A DNA stretch of 64,000 bases from an uncultured Oscillospiraceae bacterium (GTDB taxonomy: Bacteria > Bacillota > Clostridia > Oscillospirales > Oscillospiraceae): positions 1-64,000 of the forward strand of contig CAJTPV010000005.1 in assembly GCA_910578505.1 (NCBI GenBank), read 5' to 3'. Below the pieces are notes generated by a model. The model was not told the origin of the DNA. It did not search any database and worked only from the letters and a program-made list of their open reading frames with translations. The translations under genes were made by a program, and so were the position numbers. Positions 43,004 to 51,934 of this stretch are shown here, one piece after another (the first letter of the stretch is position 1; the number at the start of each line of letters is the position of its first letter).

Positions 43004-43225
43004 ATGTTGTCATTGCAGCTGAAATCAGGAGATTATGTGACCATTGGCGAGGATATTGTCATCCAGGTGTTTACAACATCCACCATTCGGATGTCCGTGC
43101 AGGCCCCCAAAGAGATGACCATCCTGCGGGGAGAGGTCTGGGAGCGGAACGGAGAGGAGCGCCCAGGGTGTCTGCGAGAGCCATCGCCCGCCAAAGCAAA
43201 TGCAGCCATGATTTCACCCGGCTGA
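43004..43225 (+). CDS. csrA: CsrA-like RNA-binding regulator
   Basis: 73 aa. MLSLQLKSGDYVTIGEDIVIQV followed by MSVQAPKEMTILRGEVWERNG matches CsrA (LTRRVGE..IGD.I.I.V / V.I.APKEV.V.R.EIY.R); the RNA-binding Arg in TILRGEV is kept. The C-terminal 20 residues are unusual. AAAGGAG precedes ATG 43004. In Bacillus, CsrA represses flagellin translation and is countered by FliW; the same is likely here because flagellin follows 161 bp downstream. No fliW is in the window. Confidence 0.85.
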   Translation: MLSLQLKSGDYVTIGEDIVIQVFTTSTIRMSVQAPKEMTILRGEVWERNGEERPGCLREPSPAKANAAMISPG

Positions 43226-43386
43226 CGAGCCGGCTGAGATATCGTCCCGTACCCAATCGCTTGACCACTCTGTGCGCACGGCGGAAGAGCAGACGGTACA
43301 TCGCCCAGCGCTGGATTATTGGATGCTTCCAGCGCGCCGGAACAACAATCCCAATGCAATCATTTTAATGAAAGGAAGATTTTAAA

Positions 43387-45135
43387 ATGAGGATTCAACA
43401 CAACATAATGGCAATGAACGCCTACCGGAACTACAACGCCAACACCAGCGCTCTTTCCAAGAACCTGGAGAAGCTGAGCTCCGGCTACAAGATCAACCGC
43501 GCCGGTGACGACGCCGCTGGTCTGGCTATTTCCGAGAAAATGCGTGCGCAGATCACCGGCCTGAACGCCGCCCAGAAGAACGTCAAGGACGGCATCTCCC
43601 TGGTGAAGACCGCCGAGGGCGCCATGCAGGAGATCCAGGACATGCTCAACCGCATGGACTACCTGGCTACCCAGTCCGCCAACGGCACCTATGACAATGA
43701 AGTTGACCGTGCCAACCTCCAGAAGGAAGTCGAGGCCCTGAAAACCGAAATCAACCGTATCGCTGATTCCGCCAACTTCAACGGCATCAAGCTGATGGAT
43801 GGCTCTCTGGATACTAGCGTCAAGACTACTGACAATAAGGATGTAACGCTTGATATCATGGCTGACGGTCAGCTGGGTAAGACCCCCCAGGCAGGTATTT
43901 ATTCCATCGATTTGTCCAATATCAGTCTCAGCAATAAAGATGATAACGGGACTGTAACACTGGAAGCGTGGGGCCAAACCTCGGATGCTGTTGATATTAA
44001 GAACGGCATGACCGATGAGGAGGTAGCCCGGGCGCTTGCTACGTCTTGGAGCACCAAGAACAAGGATACTTGGAATGATACTGCTAAGTATGGCGATGGC
44101 TTCATAGTCACTGCAGAGGCCAAGGGAAGCACGATCGTATTCACCATGAGCCAGGCTCCTAGCAAGGCTTGGGAGGAAGCGGACACCAAGGCAACTCTTA
44201 CACTGAGCGGTTCTACCTCCGCAGGCAACAACAACGCCCAGCAGATTACCCTCACTGAGGTGCAGGAAGCGGTTGATACCACTACGGGCCGGATGTATGC
44301 CCAGGCCGAATTTACAGCTTCTTCTTTGAATATTAAAGACGGCACCACCTTGACAATTGGTGATGAAACCTATGTTTTCGCAGTCGGCGCAGACAGCAAA
44401 TATAAGGATTTGGACAATGTGGTGGATCTGACTGACCGGACAACAACTTCTGATGATCTGAACCGGATTGCTGCTAACCGTTTGACTACGTTGGCTGCTG
44501 GTAACACCAGATTTAAAGTGGGTAGCGCTAATGATGAGGATGGTACCATCTCTGTCACAGAAAAAGAGGGCGGCGTTGACTACGCAAAGAACAATCTGGC
44601 TGGCGATGATGGAAAAGGAACTACCAGAGTAGGTGCTGCCGCTGGTGCGGATGCCACTCCCGGCGATGCAGATGCAACAGTCGCAGACTGGGCCGGATTG
44701 ATTCAGACCGGAACTGTTAACAGTAGCGCCATGGGTAAGGGCCTGACCCTGCAGATTGGCGATACCGCTGACAGCTACAACCAGATGAAGGTCAAGGTGG
44801 GCGATATGCATACCAAGGCTCTGGGTATTGATGGAGTCAATATTGGCAATCAGACCGATGCTGCCGCTGCCATCCAGACTGTCCGCGATGCCATCAACCA
44901 GGTTTCTTCCGTCCGTGGTGATCTGGGCGCTATCCAGAACCGTCTGGAGCACACCGGCAACAACCTGAGCGTCATGGCCGAGAACATCCAGGATGCTGAG
45001 TCCACCATCCGCGACACCGACGTGGCCGAGGAAATGATGAGCTACGTCAAGAACAACATCCTGGTTCAGTCCGCCCAGGCCATGCTGGCCCAGGCCAACC
45101 AGGTGCCGCAGGGCGTCCTGCAGCTGCTCGGCTAA
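43387..45135 (+). CDS. Flagellin
   Basis: 582 aa. Conserved N-terminal D0/D1 (1 to about 140: NIMAMNAYRNYNANTSALSK, KINRAGDDAAGLAISEKMRAQI) and C-terminal D1/D0 (about 470-582: DTDVAEEMMSYVKNNILVQSAQAMLAQ). The middle 330 residues are a variable, Thr/Asp-rich outer domain with lower GC. The ribosome site (GAAAGGAAG) and the first codons (ATGAGGATT) contain AAGGA and GAGGA, both fitting the ANGGA core bound by CsrA. I found no convincing sigma-D promoter in the 161 bp after csrA. Confidence 0.97.
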   Translation: MRIQHNIMAMNAYRNYNANTSALSKNLEKLSSGYKINRAGDDAAGLAISEKMRAQITGLNAAQKNVKDGISLVKTAEGAMQEIQDMLNRMDYLATQSANGTYDNEVDRANLQKEVEALKTEINRIADSANFNGIKLMDGSLDTSVKTTDNKDVTLDIMADGQLGKTPQAGIYSIDLSNISLSNKDDNGTVTLEAWGQTSDAVDIKNGMTDEEVARALATSWSTKNKDTWNDTAKYGDGFIVTAEAKGSTIVFTMSQAPSKAWEEADTKATLTLSGSTSAGNNNAQQITLTEVQEAVDTTTGRMYAQAEFTASSLNIKDGTTLTIGDETYVFAVGADSKYKDLDNVVDLTDRTTTSDDLNRIAANRLTTLAAGNTRFKVGSANDEDGTISVTEKEGGVDYAKNNLAGDDGKGTTRVGAAAGADATPGDADATVADWAGLIQTGTVNSSAMGKGLTLQIGDTADSYNQMKVKVGDMHTKALGIDGVNIGNQTDAAAAIQTVRDAINQVSSVRGDLGAIQNRLEHTGNNLSVMAENIQDAESTIRDTDVAEEMMSYVKNNILVQSAQAMLAQANQVPQGVLQLLG

Positions 45136-45215
45136 TTTTTGACTTACTCTCCCAGCAGGTACCCGCCTGTCGGGGGGAAGTCTGTGAATATCCGCTTTAT
45201 CACCAGGAGGATTAT

Positions 45216-45776
45216 ATGGAACCGACCGAGAAAACTCAGAATAAATCGGCCTCGCCGAACAAGGGCATTATAGCAATTATCGCTCTGTTGATTGTCCTTA
45301 TAATTGTGGCGCTAGGGGCAGTTTTTCTGTTGCGCGACAATCAAAAGGATGATAGTAACCTGAGCATCGGCTATGCTACAGACGCTTCTGTGATGCTGGA
45401 TCAGAACTCCCTGCAGGCTGCAATGGATGAGGCCGCTGAAAATGCAGCAAAAGGCAATATTGGTTTGTATTATGTCAATGATGCCTATAGCACAGATGGA
45501 CTCCATTTTGAATGCATGATAGGAAACTCGTCCTCCAATCTATACGATATGTACCTACAAATTTTTGCTGATGAGGCGATGCAGGATCAGATTTTCCTAT
45601 CCGGTTTGGTTCCGCCTGGCAGTGGATTTGAAAACATTACACTGGATCACGCGCTGGACCTCGGTGACACCACTGTCTTTGTGGCACTCACTTTGGTTGA
45701 AACGACTGAGAGCGGTGCGCAGAGCATTGTTAATCAGGTCGTACACACGATGGACTTCCACGTTGTGGAGGAATAG
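45216..45776 (+). CDS. Single-pass membrane protein with extracellular domain
   Basis: 186 aa. Short Lys/Ser/Asn-rich cytoplasmic N-terminus, one hydrophobic segment (about 18-40: IIAIIALLIVLIIVALGAVFLL), then a 145-residue acidic outer domain. Strong AGGAGG before ATG 45216. No family recognised. Position between flagellin and three secreted paralogues suggests it belongs to the same surface system. Confidence 0.75.
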   Translation: MEPTEKTQNKSASPNKGIIAIIALLIVLIIVALGAVFLLRDNQKDDSNLSIGYATDASVMLDQNSLQAAMDEAAENAAKGNIGLYYVNDAYSTDGLHFECMIGNSSSNLYDMYLQIFADEAMQDQIFLSGLVPPGSGFENITLDHALDLGDTTVFVALTLVETTESGAQSIVNQVVHTMDFHVVEE

Positions 45777-45848
45777 TCGTGAGAAAAATTCTTTTATATA
45801 CATACAGCCGCAGGCTGATGTATAAGCAAATTTAAGGAGGAAAGTATT

Positions 45849-46658
45849 ATGAAATCCCTGAAAAAGCGCATTATCACCACCGCCCTGGCCGGTACGATGG
45901 CTCTGTCTTTGGCCGTCCCCGCTTTCGCCAGCGGCAACACCACGAAGGTCACCGCCACCTATAGCGAGATTGCTATTGATGTGGTCGTACCTGGCACCGC
46001 TGCTGTTACCATCAATCCTATGGGGATGCCGATTAAGCTGCCTGTTACCGATGCGGATAACGATACGCCCAAAGAGGTTGGCAGCACGATTGCTATGACT
46101 CCCTCGGCTATCATCAACAAGTCCTCTATGGATTTGGCTGTAGGCGCAACGGTTACCGGAACTGTCAAGGGCAACTTCAAGTTTGCCCCTACCGCTTGGG
46201 ATCCTACCGACGATGCCGCCCTCACGACAAACTCCGCCTTTGTATTCCTTGAAATGAAGAAAGCCGGCGCTGACGTCCTCAACGATGATAAGACTGCCAC
46301 TGATGCCACAAAACTCAGCAACGCCTGGGAACAGTGGGCAGACACTGCTACAACGGATATGCGAAGCGCTAGTGATGTCGCAGACAAGGTCGCTGGTGGC
46401 GACGGTACGAATGACTGCATTGTAGTTCTTTCCACAAAGGCTACTACCAGCTCCCAGGGTTTGGTTAAGCTGGATGCCGCTACAGCAGGCACCGGTGGTA
46501 CGCTGGAGCCGGGCAATGACAGTGTTGGCCTGTTCCGTCTGGGTGGTCAGGTTGTTGAGAGCCCCAAGACTCCTTGGGCAAAGACCGACGGCTTCGGCGC
46601 TACCATTGCCTTCAGCTTCAAGGCTTCCAAGCCCGCTACTGGTGGTGCTGGCGGCTGA
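45849..46658 (+). CDS. Secreted protein, undescribed shared domain, paralogue 1
   Basis: 269 aa. Signal peptide ending in AVPAFASG. The mature protein begins with a segment shared by the next two genes: IDVVVPGTAAVTINPMGMPI. It ends with GLFRLGGQVVESPKTPWAK and a final strand IAFSFKAS. The domain is beta-rich by composition, of about 200 residues, ending in a Gly-rich tail. I do not recognise it. AAGGAGG before the start. GC is lower than the flanking housekeeping genes. Confidence 0.78.
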   Translation: MKSLKKRIITTALAGTMALSLAVPAFASGNTTKVTATYSEIAIDVVVPGTAAVTINPMGMPIKLPVTDADNDTPKEVGSTIAMTPSAIINKSSMDLAVGATVTGTVKGNFKFAPTAWDPTDDAALTTNSAFVFLEMKKAGADVLNDDKTATDATKLSNAWEQWADTATTDMRSASDVADKVAGGDGTNDCIVVLSTKATTSSQGLVKLDAATAGTGGTLEPGNDSVGLFRLGGQVVESPKTPWAKTDGFGATIAFSFKASKPATGGAGG

Positions 46659-46790
46659 TTTATCGCGATAAAATCTCATAGAACTGCTAATAAGTAGAAC
46701 TGCCGGACGTGCGGCCGTCTTGTGGCGGCGGTACGTCCGGCATAATAGCACATCACAACAGCTCTAACTCTGTTTAAGGAGAACTTGCGT

Positions 46791-47444
46791 ATGAAGAGCA
46801 GGGAACTGATATTGCTGATTGTGGCGGTGTTGCTGTTGTCGTTGACCACGCCTGCGCTGGCCGCGAATCAGCAGACCAAGGTTACGGCACGCTGTGCTAT
46901 CCCTGATGTCAAGATTGAGGTAGTTGTGCCAAGCGGAACAAGGGCATACATTAATCCTCAGAGACTCCCAGTAAAAATTGGCGGTAAAATGGAGGCTGCA
47001 ATGATTTTTTCTGACGAGGCTCATATTGAAAATAAAAGCGAGGTTCCGGTTGCGGTTACCGCTTCTGTGACAGGTTCATTAAAATCTGGCAGCGATTTAG
47101 TATTGGCATCAAGTTCCTTTGATCCTGCCGCCACGAAATCTAAACGGGCTTTTATGTATTTTGAAATGCAGGCATGTGACGATCCAGAAGCCGTTACATG
47201 GGTTGATGAATACGATGCAGAGAAGCATATTGTTGTCTCTGCTGCCCAGAAGATGAAAAAAAATATAGTGACGCTTGCCGCAGGCGGCGAGAAAGCAGCG
47301 GCGGACGCTACATGTTATGGCGCTTTCCGCCTGGCAGGTATTTGCAGCGATTCTCCAACAAAACCTTGGACATCAAAGGATGGCGTAAATGTGAATATTG
47401 TTTTTGCATTTACTCCACTTCCAACATCAACAACAATCGAGTAA
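46791..47444 (+). CDS. Secreted protein, undescribed shared domain, paralogue 2
   Basis: 217 aa from ATG 46791 (MKSRELILLIVAVLLLSL), with AAGGAG upstream. Signal peptide ending TTPALAAN. Shares IEVVVPSGTRAYINPQRLPV at the N-terminus and GAFRLAGICSDSPTKPWTSK plus VNIVFAFTP at the end with its neighbours. The shortest and most AT-rich of the three. Function unknown. Confidence 0.78.
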   Translation: MKSRELILLIVAVLLLSLTTPALAANQQTKVTARCAIPDVKIEVVVPSGTRAYINPQRLPVKIGGKMEAAMIFSDEAHIENKSEVPVAVTASVTGSLKSGSDLVLASSSFDPAATKSKRAFMYFEMQACDDPEAVTWVDEYDAEKHIVVSAAQKMKKNIVTLAAGGEKAAADATCYGAFRLAGICSDSPTKPWTSKDGVNVNIVFAFTPLPTSTTIE

Positions 47445-47514
47445 TAACCATTCGACTTTTATGCCGTGGCGGCCATCACGGCCCCACGGCGCACTTTTTA
47501 ACGGAGAAAACACC

Positions 47515-48711
47515 ATGAAAATGAAGAGGATTTTTTCATTTGCATTTGCCATTTTATTAGCGGTCAGCGCGTCCCGTCCTGCGCTGGCGGCGGAGAACGC
47601 CTTTATCCCGCCGGAGCAGGAGCCCACGGAAGACGTTCAAATCCCGGAGGAAACGGACAAGGCGGAGGAAGCCGTCCCCCCGACAGATGAATACCCCCCG
47701 GAGGAAACGCTTCCCCCGACGGACGAGGACATCCCGGACGACACCCTCCCCCCGACGAACGAAGAGACCCCGGACGACACCCTTCCCCCCACGGACGAAG
47801 AAACCCCGGACGACACCCTTCCCCCGGCGGACGAGGAGCTCCCGGACGACACCCTTCCCCCGGCGGACGAACAAATCCCGGACGACATGCTCCCCCCGGC
47901 GGACGAACAAATCCCGGATGACCTTCTGCCGCCGGCAGACGAGCAGCCGGTAATAGACGAAGACATCATCGACGTAGTCGTCCCCGCAGCCGGAACCGTC
48001 ACCTTGAACCCCTACCGCCTGCCGGTGGACACGGACACGGGCACCACCAACGAGCAGGTGATCTACCAGCCGCAGGAGATCATCAACTACAGCAATTTCC
48101 CGGTGGTGGTCACGGCGGCGGCGGCAGGCACCCTGGAGGGGGACGCCTGGCTGGTGTCCGCGCCGCCTGCTGAGGACGCAGCATCAAAGGAACTGTTTCT
48201 GTACGCGGAGTTCCAGTCCCAGCCCGACCTATGGGACGGAGGCTATACCGGCGCGCCCAATCAGCTGCTGATAAATGATCCTGCCAAGGACGTCCTGCTG
48301 CTGGACGCTGGCGGCGTAGGGTATTTCCGTCTGTCCGGCTCCATGACCCCGTATCCCCAGAACATGTGGAGCAGTGACAACGCCCTCACGGTGACGATTT
48401 CGTACACATTCGCCCGCGACCCGGCCAGCATTCCGGCGGAGCCGGAGATACCGGACCAGTTCCTGGACCAGGGAACGGAGCCGCCGGAGGAGCCGGAAAT
48501 TCCCGTGATTCCGGAGGAGACGGAGAACCCGGTGATTCCGGAGGAGACAGAGAACCCGGTGATTCCGGAGGAGACAGAAGTGATTCCGGAGGAGGTGGTG
48601 GAGCCCATCGAGACAGCGGACCCCGGCGACACGGTGGAGCCGCCGGGCACGCCGCCGCCGCTGGAGCCGTATGACATCCCGGCGCAGCCCGTCGACGGCG
48701 AGAACGAGTAG
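47515..48711 (+). CDS. Secreted protein, undescribed shared domain, paralogue 3, with acidic Pro repeats
   Basis: 398 aa from ATG 47515. Signal peptide ending SRPALAAE. Residues about 55-140 are a tandem repeat of an 11-residue unit of the type DDTLPPTDEET. The shared domain follows (about 145-310): IDVVVPAAGTVTLNPYRLPV ... GYFRLSGSMTPYPQNMWSSD. The C-terminal 90 residues carry repeats of IPEETENPV. The repeats look like a stalk through or along the cell wall. No LPXTG or hydrophobic anchor is visible. Confidence 0.78.
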   Translation: MKMKRIFSFAFAILLAVSASRPALAAENAFIPPEQEPTEDVQIPEETDKAEEAVPPTDEYPPEETLPPTDEDIPDDTLPPTNEETPDDTLPPTDEETPDDTLPPADEELPDDTLPPADEQIPDDMLPPADEQIPDDLLPPADEQPVIDEDIIDVVVPAAGTVTLNPYRLPVDTDTGTTNEQVIYQPQEIINYSNFPVVVTAAAAGTLEGDAWLVSAPPAEDAASKELFLYAEFQSQPDLWDGGYTGAPNQLLINDPAKDVLLLDAGGVGYFRLSGSMTPYPQNMWSSDNALTVTISYTFARDPASIPAEPEIPDQFLDQGTEPPEEPEIPVIPEETENPVIPEETENPVIPEETEVIPEEVVEPIETADPGDTVEPPGTPPPLEPYDIPAQPVDGENE

Positions 48712-48730
48712 GAGAAAGGCGGTAATACCG

Positions 48731-49942
48731 ATGCCAGAAACAACCTGGAGCGTGCCAATCAAGGCGGACCTGCGCCCCGCGTACTACGATGATTTCCACT
48801 GCCTGGCGGCGGCCTGCCGTCAGTCCTGCTGTGTGGGGTGGAGCATAACATTCAACAAAAAGGACTACCTGTCGTTAAAGCGGCAGGCGGGCACCCCGGA
48901 GCTGAACGAGCGCATGCAGCGCGGACTGCGGCGGGTCCGCGGGGAGCGGGTGGGCGAGCATACCTACGGCGAGTTCACGATGGAGGACAGCACCTGCGCC
49001 CTGCTGCGCCCGGACGGTCTCTGCCAGCTGCAGCTGGAGAAGGGGCCGGCGGCCCTGCCGGACGTGTGCCAGACGTTTCCCCGCAAAGACGTACTCTCCC
49101 GCTCCAGCTACCGGGAGTATTCCCTCACCCCGGCCTGCGAGGGGGTGCTGGAGCTGCTGTGGAACCTGCCGGAGGGAATCGACTTCCGTTCCGACCCGAT
49201 AAAACCGGGCTGGACGGTGAACATCAAGACGGAGGAGCTCCTCACCATCGCCTTCCAGAGCATCCGCTCGCAGTGCATCGACTTCCTGCAGGACCGTCGT
49301 TTCTCCCTGCCGGAGCGGATCTTGCTGATGGGCATGTCTCTGAAGGAGCTGGCGGACGGGGAGACGGACCTGCCGGCATGGCTGGCCCGTGCCCGTGCGC
49401 TGCCGGAGCAGACCCAGCCGGGCACGCTGCTAAAGGAGACGGAGCAGACGCTGCCGCTGGTCCTGGCCAACAACACCCACGCGCTGTCGCAGTTAGCAAC
49501 GACCAACCAGGATTTTGCCGCCTTACGCGCGGAGATATTGCATCAGCTGACGCAGACCAACGGCACCAAGGCCCGTCTGCTGACGAACCCGTACCGCCGG
49601 GCGCAGGATCGTTACGCGGAGCGTTTTCCGGACCGGGCGTATTTCATGGAGAATCTGCTGGTGGCGGTATTTTTCCATCTGCAGCTGCCGGTAACGAACA
49701 CCCCGGAGGAGCTGTGGCGGAGCTATGTAAACTTCTGCAATTTGTACGCATTTTACCGTTTCATGGCGGTCATGAGCTGCCGTGAGGGGGCGGAGGGCAG
49801 CCGGAACGACCTGTTCCGCAGCATCGTCCACGCCAGCCGCGGCATGCTCCACAACAGCCAGCACCAGGCCATCCTCCGGGACGAATATTTCAAGAACGAC
49901 AGTGCCACCCTGGCCCATATGGCGCTTCTGCTGGGCGGATAG
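48731..49942 (+). CDS. fliB: Flagellin lysine-N-methylase
   Basis: 403 aa from ATG 48731 (MPETTWSVPIKADLRPAYYDDF), 19 bp after the preceding stop. FliB proteins methylate surface lysines of flagellin. The Cys cluster is typical: FHCLAAACRQSCCVGW near the N-terminus and CALLRPDGLCQLQ...DVCQTFPR at about 95-115. Placement four genes downstream of flagellin supports the role. A strong hairpin terminator follows. Confidence 0.92.
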   Translation: MPETTWSVPIKADLRPAYYDDFHCLAAACRQSCCVGWSITFNKKDYLSLKRQAGTPELNERMQRGLRRVRGERVGEHTYGEFTMEDSTCALLRPDGLCQLQLEKGPAALPDVCQTFPRKDVLSRSSYREYSLTPACEGVLELLWNLPEGIDFRSDPIKPGWTVNIKTEELLTIAFQSIRSQCIDFLQDRRFSLPERILLMGMSLKELADGETDLPAWLARARALPEQTQPGTLLKETEQTLPLVLANNTHALSQLATTNQDFAALRAEILHQLTQTNGTKARLLTNPYRRAQDRYAERFPDRAYFMENLLVAVFFHLQLPVTNTPEELWRSYVNFCNLYAFYRFMAVMSCREGAEGSRNDLFRSIVHASRGMLHNSQHQAILRDEYFKNDSATLAHMALLLGG

Positions 49943-49986
49943 GAACAGCACCGGCGCGATTGGCTGCCTTAGGACGCAGCAATAAA

Positions 49987-50033
49987 GATATAGATGCCGC
50001 AGGCGAAAACGTCTGCGGCATCTATATCTTCTT
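49987..50033. terminator. Bidirectional terminator between fliB and tRNA-Thr
   Basis: A perfect 16-bp stem (49987-50002 with 50013-50028) with a 10-base loop, followed by TTCTTCCC on the plus strand and CTTTATT on the minus strand. Confidence 0.85.
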
Positions 50034-50040
50034 CCCATAA

Positions 50041-50116
50041 TGGAGCTGGTGGGGTGACTCGAACACCTGACCTGCTGATTACGAATCAGCTGCTCTACCG
50101 GCTGAGCTACACCAGC
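50041..50116 (-). tRNA. tRNA-Thr (anticodon CGT)
   Basis: 76 nt with an encoded CCA. Acceptor GCTGGTG/CACCAGC, D-arm GCTC/GAGC, anticodon stem GCTGA/TCAGC with loop TTCGTAA (anticodon CGT), T-loop TTCGAGT with one A-C mismatch at the base of the T-stem. Reads ACG. Confidence 0.95.
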
Positions 50117-50327
50117 GCACCTGGCCTGCAATTACACAACGGATAAACTATACCACACGCGCCGCCGCCTGTCAAGCCTTTGGCGTGGCTTTCCTGAAAA
50201 AATTCTGCTTGTCTGAACCGGGCGCACACGCCGAAAAGGTGCATCCGGTCTCGGCTGCACCTCTCCAACAGCAAACGTGGTATTGCTGACCGCCTGCCAG
50301 GTGGGAAGCCGGCAGACGGCCGCTGTG

Positions 50328-50609
50328 TCAGTCACCCGCCATCTGTACTGGCCGAACCAGCTTAGCGGTGAGATCCTGCAAATCCCGCAGGCACTGAGGA
50401 CAGACGTTCTTGCCCCGAAAGACGGCGATATTCTCCGCGCTGTTGCAGAAAATGCAGGTGTTCACGTACTTCTTCAGCACGATAGAGGAATCCTCCACAA
50501 AGATTTCCAGCATATCCTTCTCCGCGATGTCCATCGTCCGGCGCAGTTCAATCGGCAACACAATCCGTCCCAGTTCGTCTACCCGTCTCACAATTCCAGT
50601 TGTCTTCAT
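50328..50609 (-). CDS. AbrB/SpoVT-family regulator with C-terminal zinc-like knot
   Basis: 93 aa. The first 50 residues are a SpoVT/AbrB swapped-hairpin DNA-binding domain (MKTTGIVRRVDELGRIVLPIEL...DMLEIFVEDSSIVLKKY). The tail has two Cys pairs (CIFC and CPQC) spaced 16 apart, likely a zinc site, seen in many clostridial AbrB proteins. Divergent from spmA. Probably a transition-state regulator; targets unknown. Confidence 0.92.
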   Translation of the reverse strand: MKTTGIVRRVDELGRIVLPIELRRTMDIAEKDMLEIFVEDSSIVLKKYVNTCIFCNSAENIAVFRGKNVCPQCLRDLQDLTAKLVRPVQMAGD

Positions 50610-50820
50610 GGTAAACCCTCCGTTTCAAATCCAAAAACTCAGAGACCGCTGCCCCTCTGGATTGTATATGATAGATTACCACACATCCTATGTAGATTTC
50701 AACCATTTTTTACAAAAAGTATGGTAAATTCTTCGCATTTTTCTCAATTTTATGGATATATATTTAGGGATAGCCTTTTACCGTTCAAAAATAGTAAAAA
50801 TAGCAAGGAAGTGTGACAAA

Positions 50821-51399
50821 ATGGCAATGGCCTGGGTATGGTCCGGGATGGTGGCGGCATCTGTTCTTTATGGAATTTTGAACGATACGATCGGCGCGGT
50901 AGGCAGCGCGGCCATGGAGGGCGCGGCGGCGGCGGTGGAGCTCTGCCTGGGCATGGCAGGGGTCATGTGCCTGTGGAGCGGCGTGATGTCTGTGATGCGG
51001 GCCTGCGGGCTGCTGGATGGACTCAGCCGCCTGTTCCGGCCGCTTCTGGGGCGGCTGCTGCCCAACGCAGCCCGTGACCCGGACACGCTGGCCGCCCTGT
51101 CAGGCAACGTGTCCGCCAACCTGCTGGGCCTGGGAAACGCCGCCACGCCTCTGGGCGTGAAGGCGGCCCGGCGAATGGCGGCGGGCTGCGGCGGCAGAGC
51201 CACGGATGAGCTGTGCCGCCTGGTGGTGCTGAATACGGCCTCCATCCAGCTGCTGCCCACCACGGTGGCAGGGGTACGGGGGGCCCTGGGGGCGGCCAAC
51301 CCCTTCGACATTCTGCCGGCGGTATGGCTGGCCTCCGCGCTGTCCGTCACAGCCGGGCTGCTGGCCGCCGGAATATTCTCCAAAATATGGCGGGACTGA
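50821..51399 (+). CDS. spmA: Spore maturation protein A
   Basis: 192 aa, polytopic, with the Gate/nucleoside-recognition fold. Needed in Bacillus and Clostridium for spore core dehydration. LSGNVSANLLGLGNAATPLGVKAA is the characteristic motif. Start ATG 50821 with AAGGAAG upstream; spmB follows after 10 bp. Confidence 0.93.
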   Translation: MAMAWVWSGMVAASVLYGILNDTIGAVGSAAMEGAAAAVELCLGMAGVMCLWSGVMSVMRACGLLDGLSRLFRPLLGRLLPNAARDPDTLAALSGNVSANLLGLGNAATPLGVKAARRMAAGCGGRATDELCRLVVLNTASIQLLPTTVAGVRGALGAANPFDILPAVWLASALSVTAGLLAAGIFSKIWRD

Positions 51400-51409
51400 G
51401 GAGGGCAAT

Positions 51410-51928
51410 ATGGACTACTCCGCATATTTAGTACCGGTGCTGCTGGCTTTTGTGGCGCTGTTCGGACTGGGCCGGCGGGTAAATGTCTATGACGCGCTGA
51501 CCCAGGGGGCGCGGGAGGGGCTGGACATCCTGGCGGGCATCCTGCCGTCCCTGGTGGGGCTGCTGACGGCAGTGTATATGCTGCGGGCCTCCGGGGCCAT
51601 GGACCTGCTGGGCAGCCTGCTGGCGCCGGTGCTGGCGCGGCTGGGCATCCCGCCGGAGACGGTGGGGCTGCTGTTTGTCCGCCCGGTCAGCGGCAGCGGG
51701 GCCCTGGCCATTGGCAGCGAGCTGATGGCGGCCTACGGCCCGGATTCCTACATAGGACGAGTAGCGGCGGTGATGTTGGGCAGCACAGAGACCACCTTCT
51801 ACACCATCGCCGTCTACTTCGGTTCCGCGGGCATCCGCAAAACCCGTTATGCCATTCCCGCCGCGCTGCTGGCTGACCTGGCGGGCTTTATGTCCGCCGC
51901 GTTCGCGGTGCGCCTGCTGTTTGCATGA
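51410..51928 (+). CDS. spmB: Spore maturation protein B
   Basis: 172 aa partner of SpmA with the same membrane fold. FVRPVSGSGALAIGSELMAAYGPDSYIGR and LGSTETTFYTIAVYFGSAGI identify it. Start ATG 51410 with GAGGAGGG upstream. Ends 6 bp from the convergent transporter gene with no room for a terminator. Confidence 0.94.
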   Translation: MDYSAYLVPVLLAFVALFGLGRRVNVYDALTQGAREGLDILAGILPSLVGLLTAVYMLRASGAMDLLGSLLAPVLARLGIPPETVGLLFVRPVSGSGALAIGSELMAAYGPDSYIGRVAAVMLGSTETTFYTIAVYFGSAGIRKTRYAIPAALLADLAGFMSAAFAVRLLFA

Positions 51929-51934
51929 CCGCGG

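Noticed and set aside
43360..44952. A 530-codon open frame antisense to flagellin
   Set aside because: The opposite strand is a certain flagellin; the antisense product has no recognisable domain, and there is no ribosome site of note.
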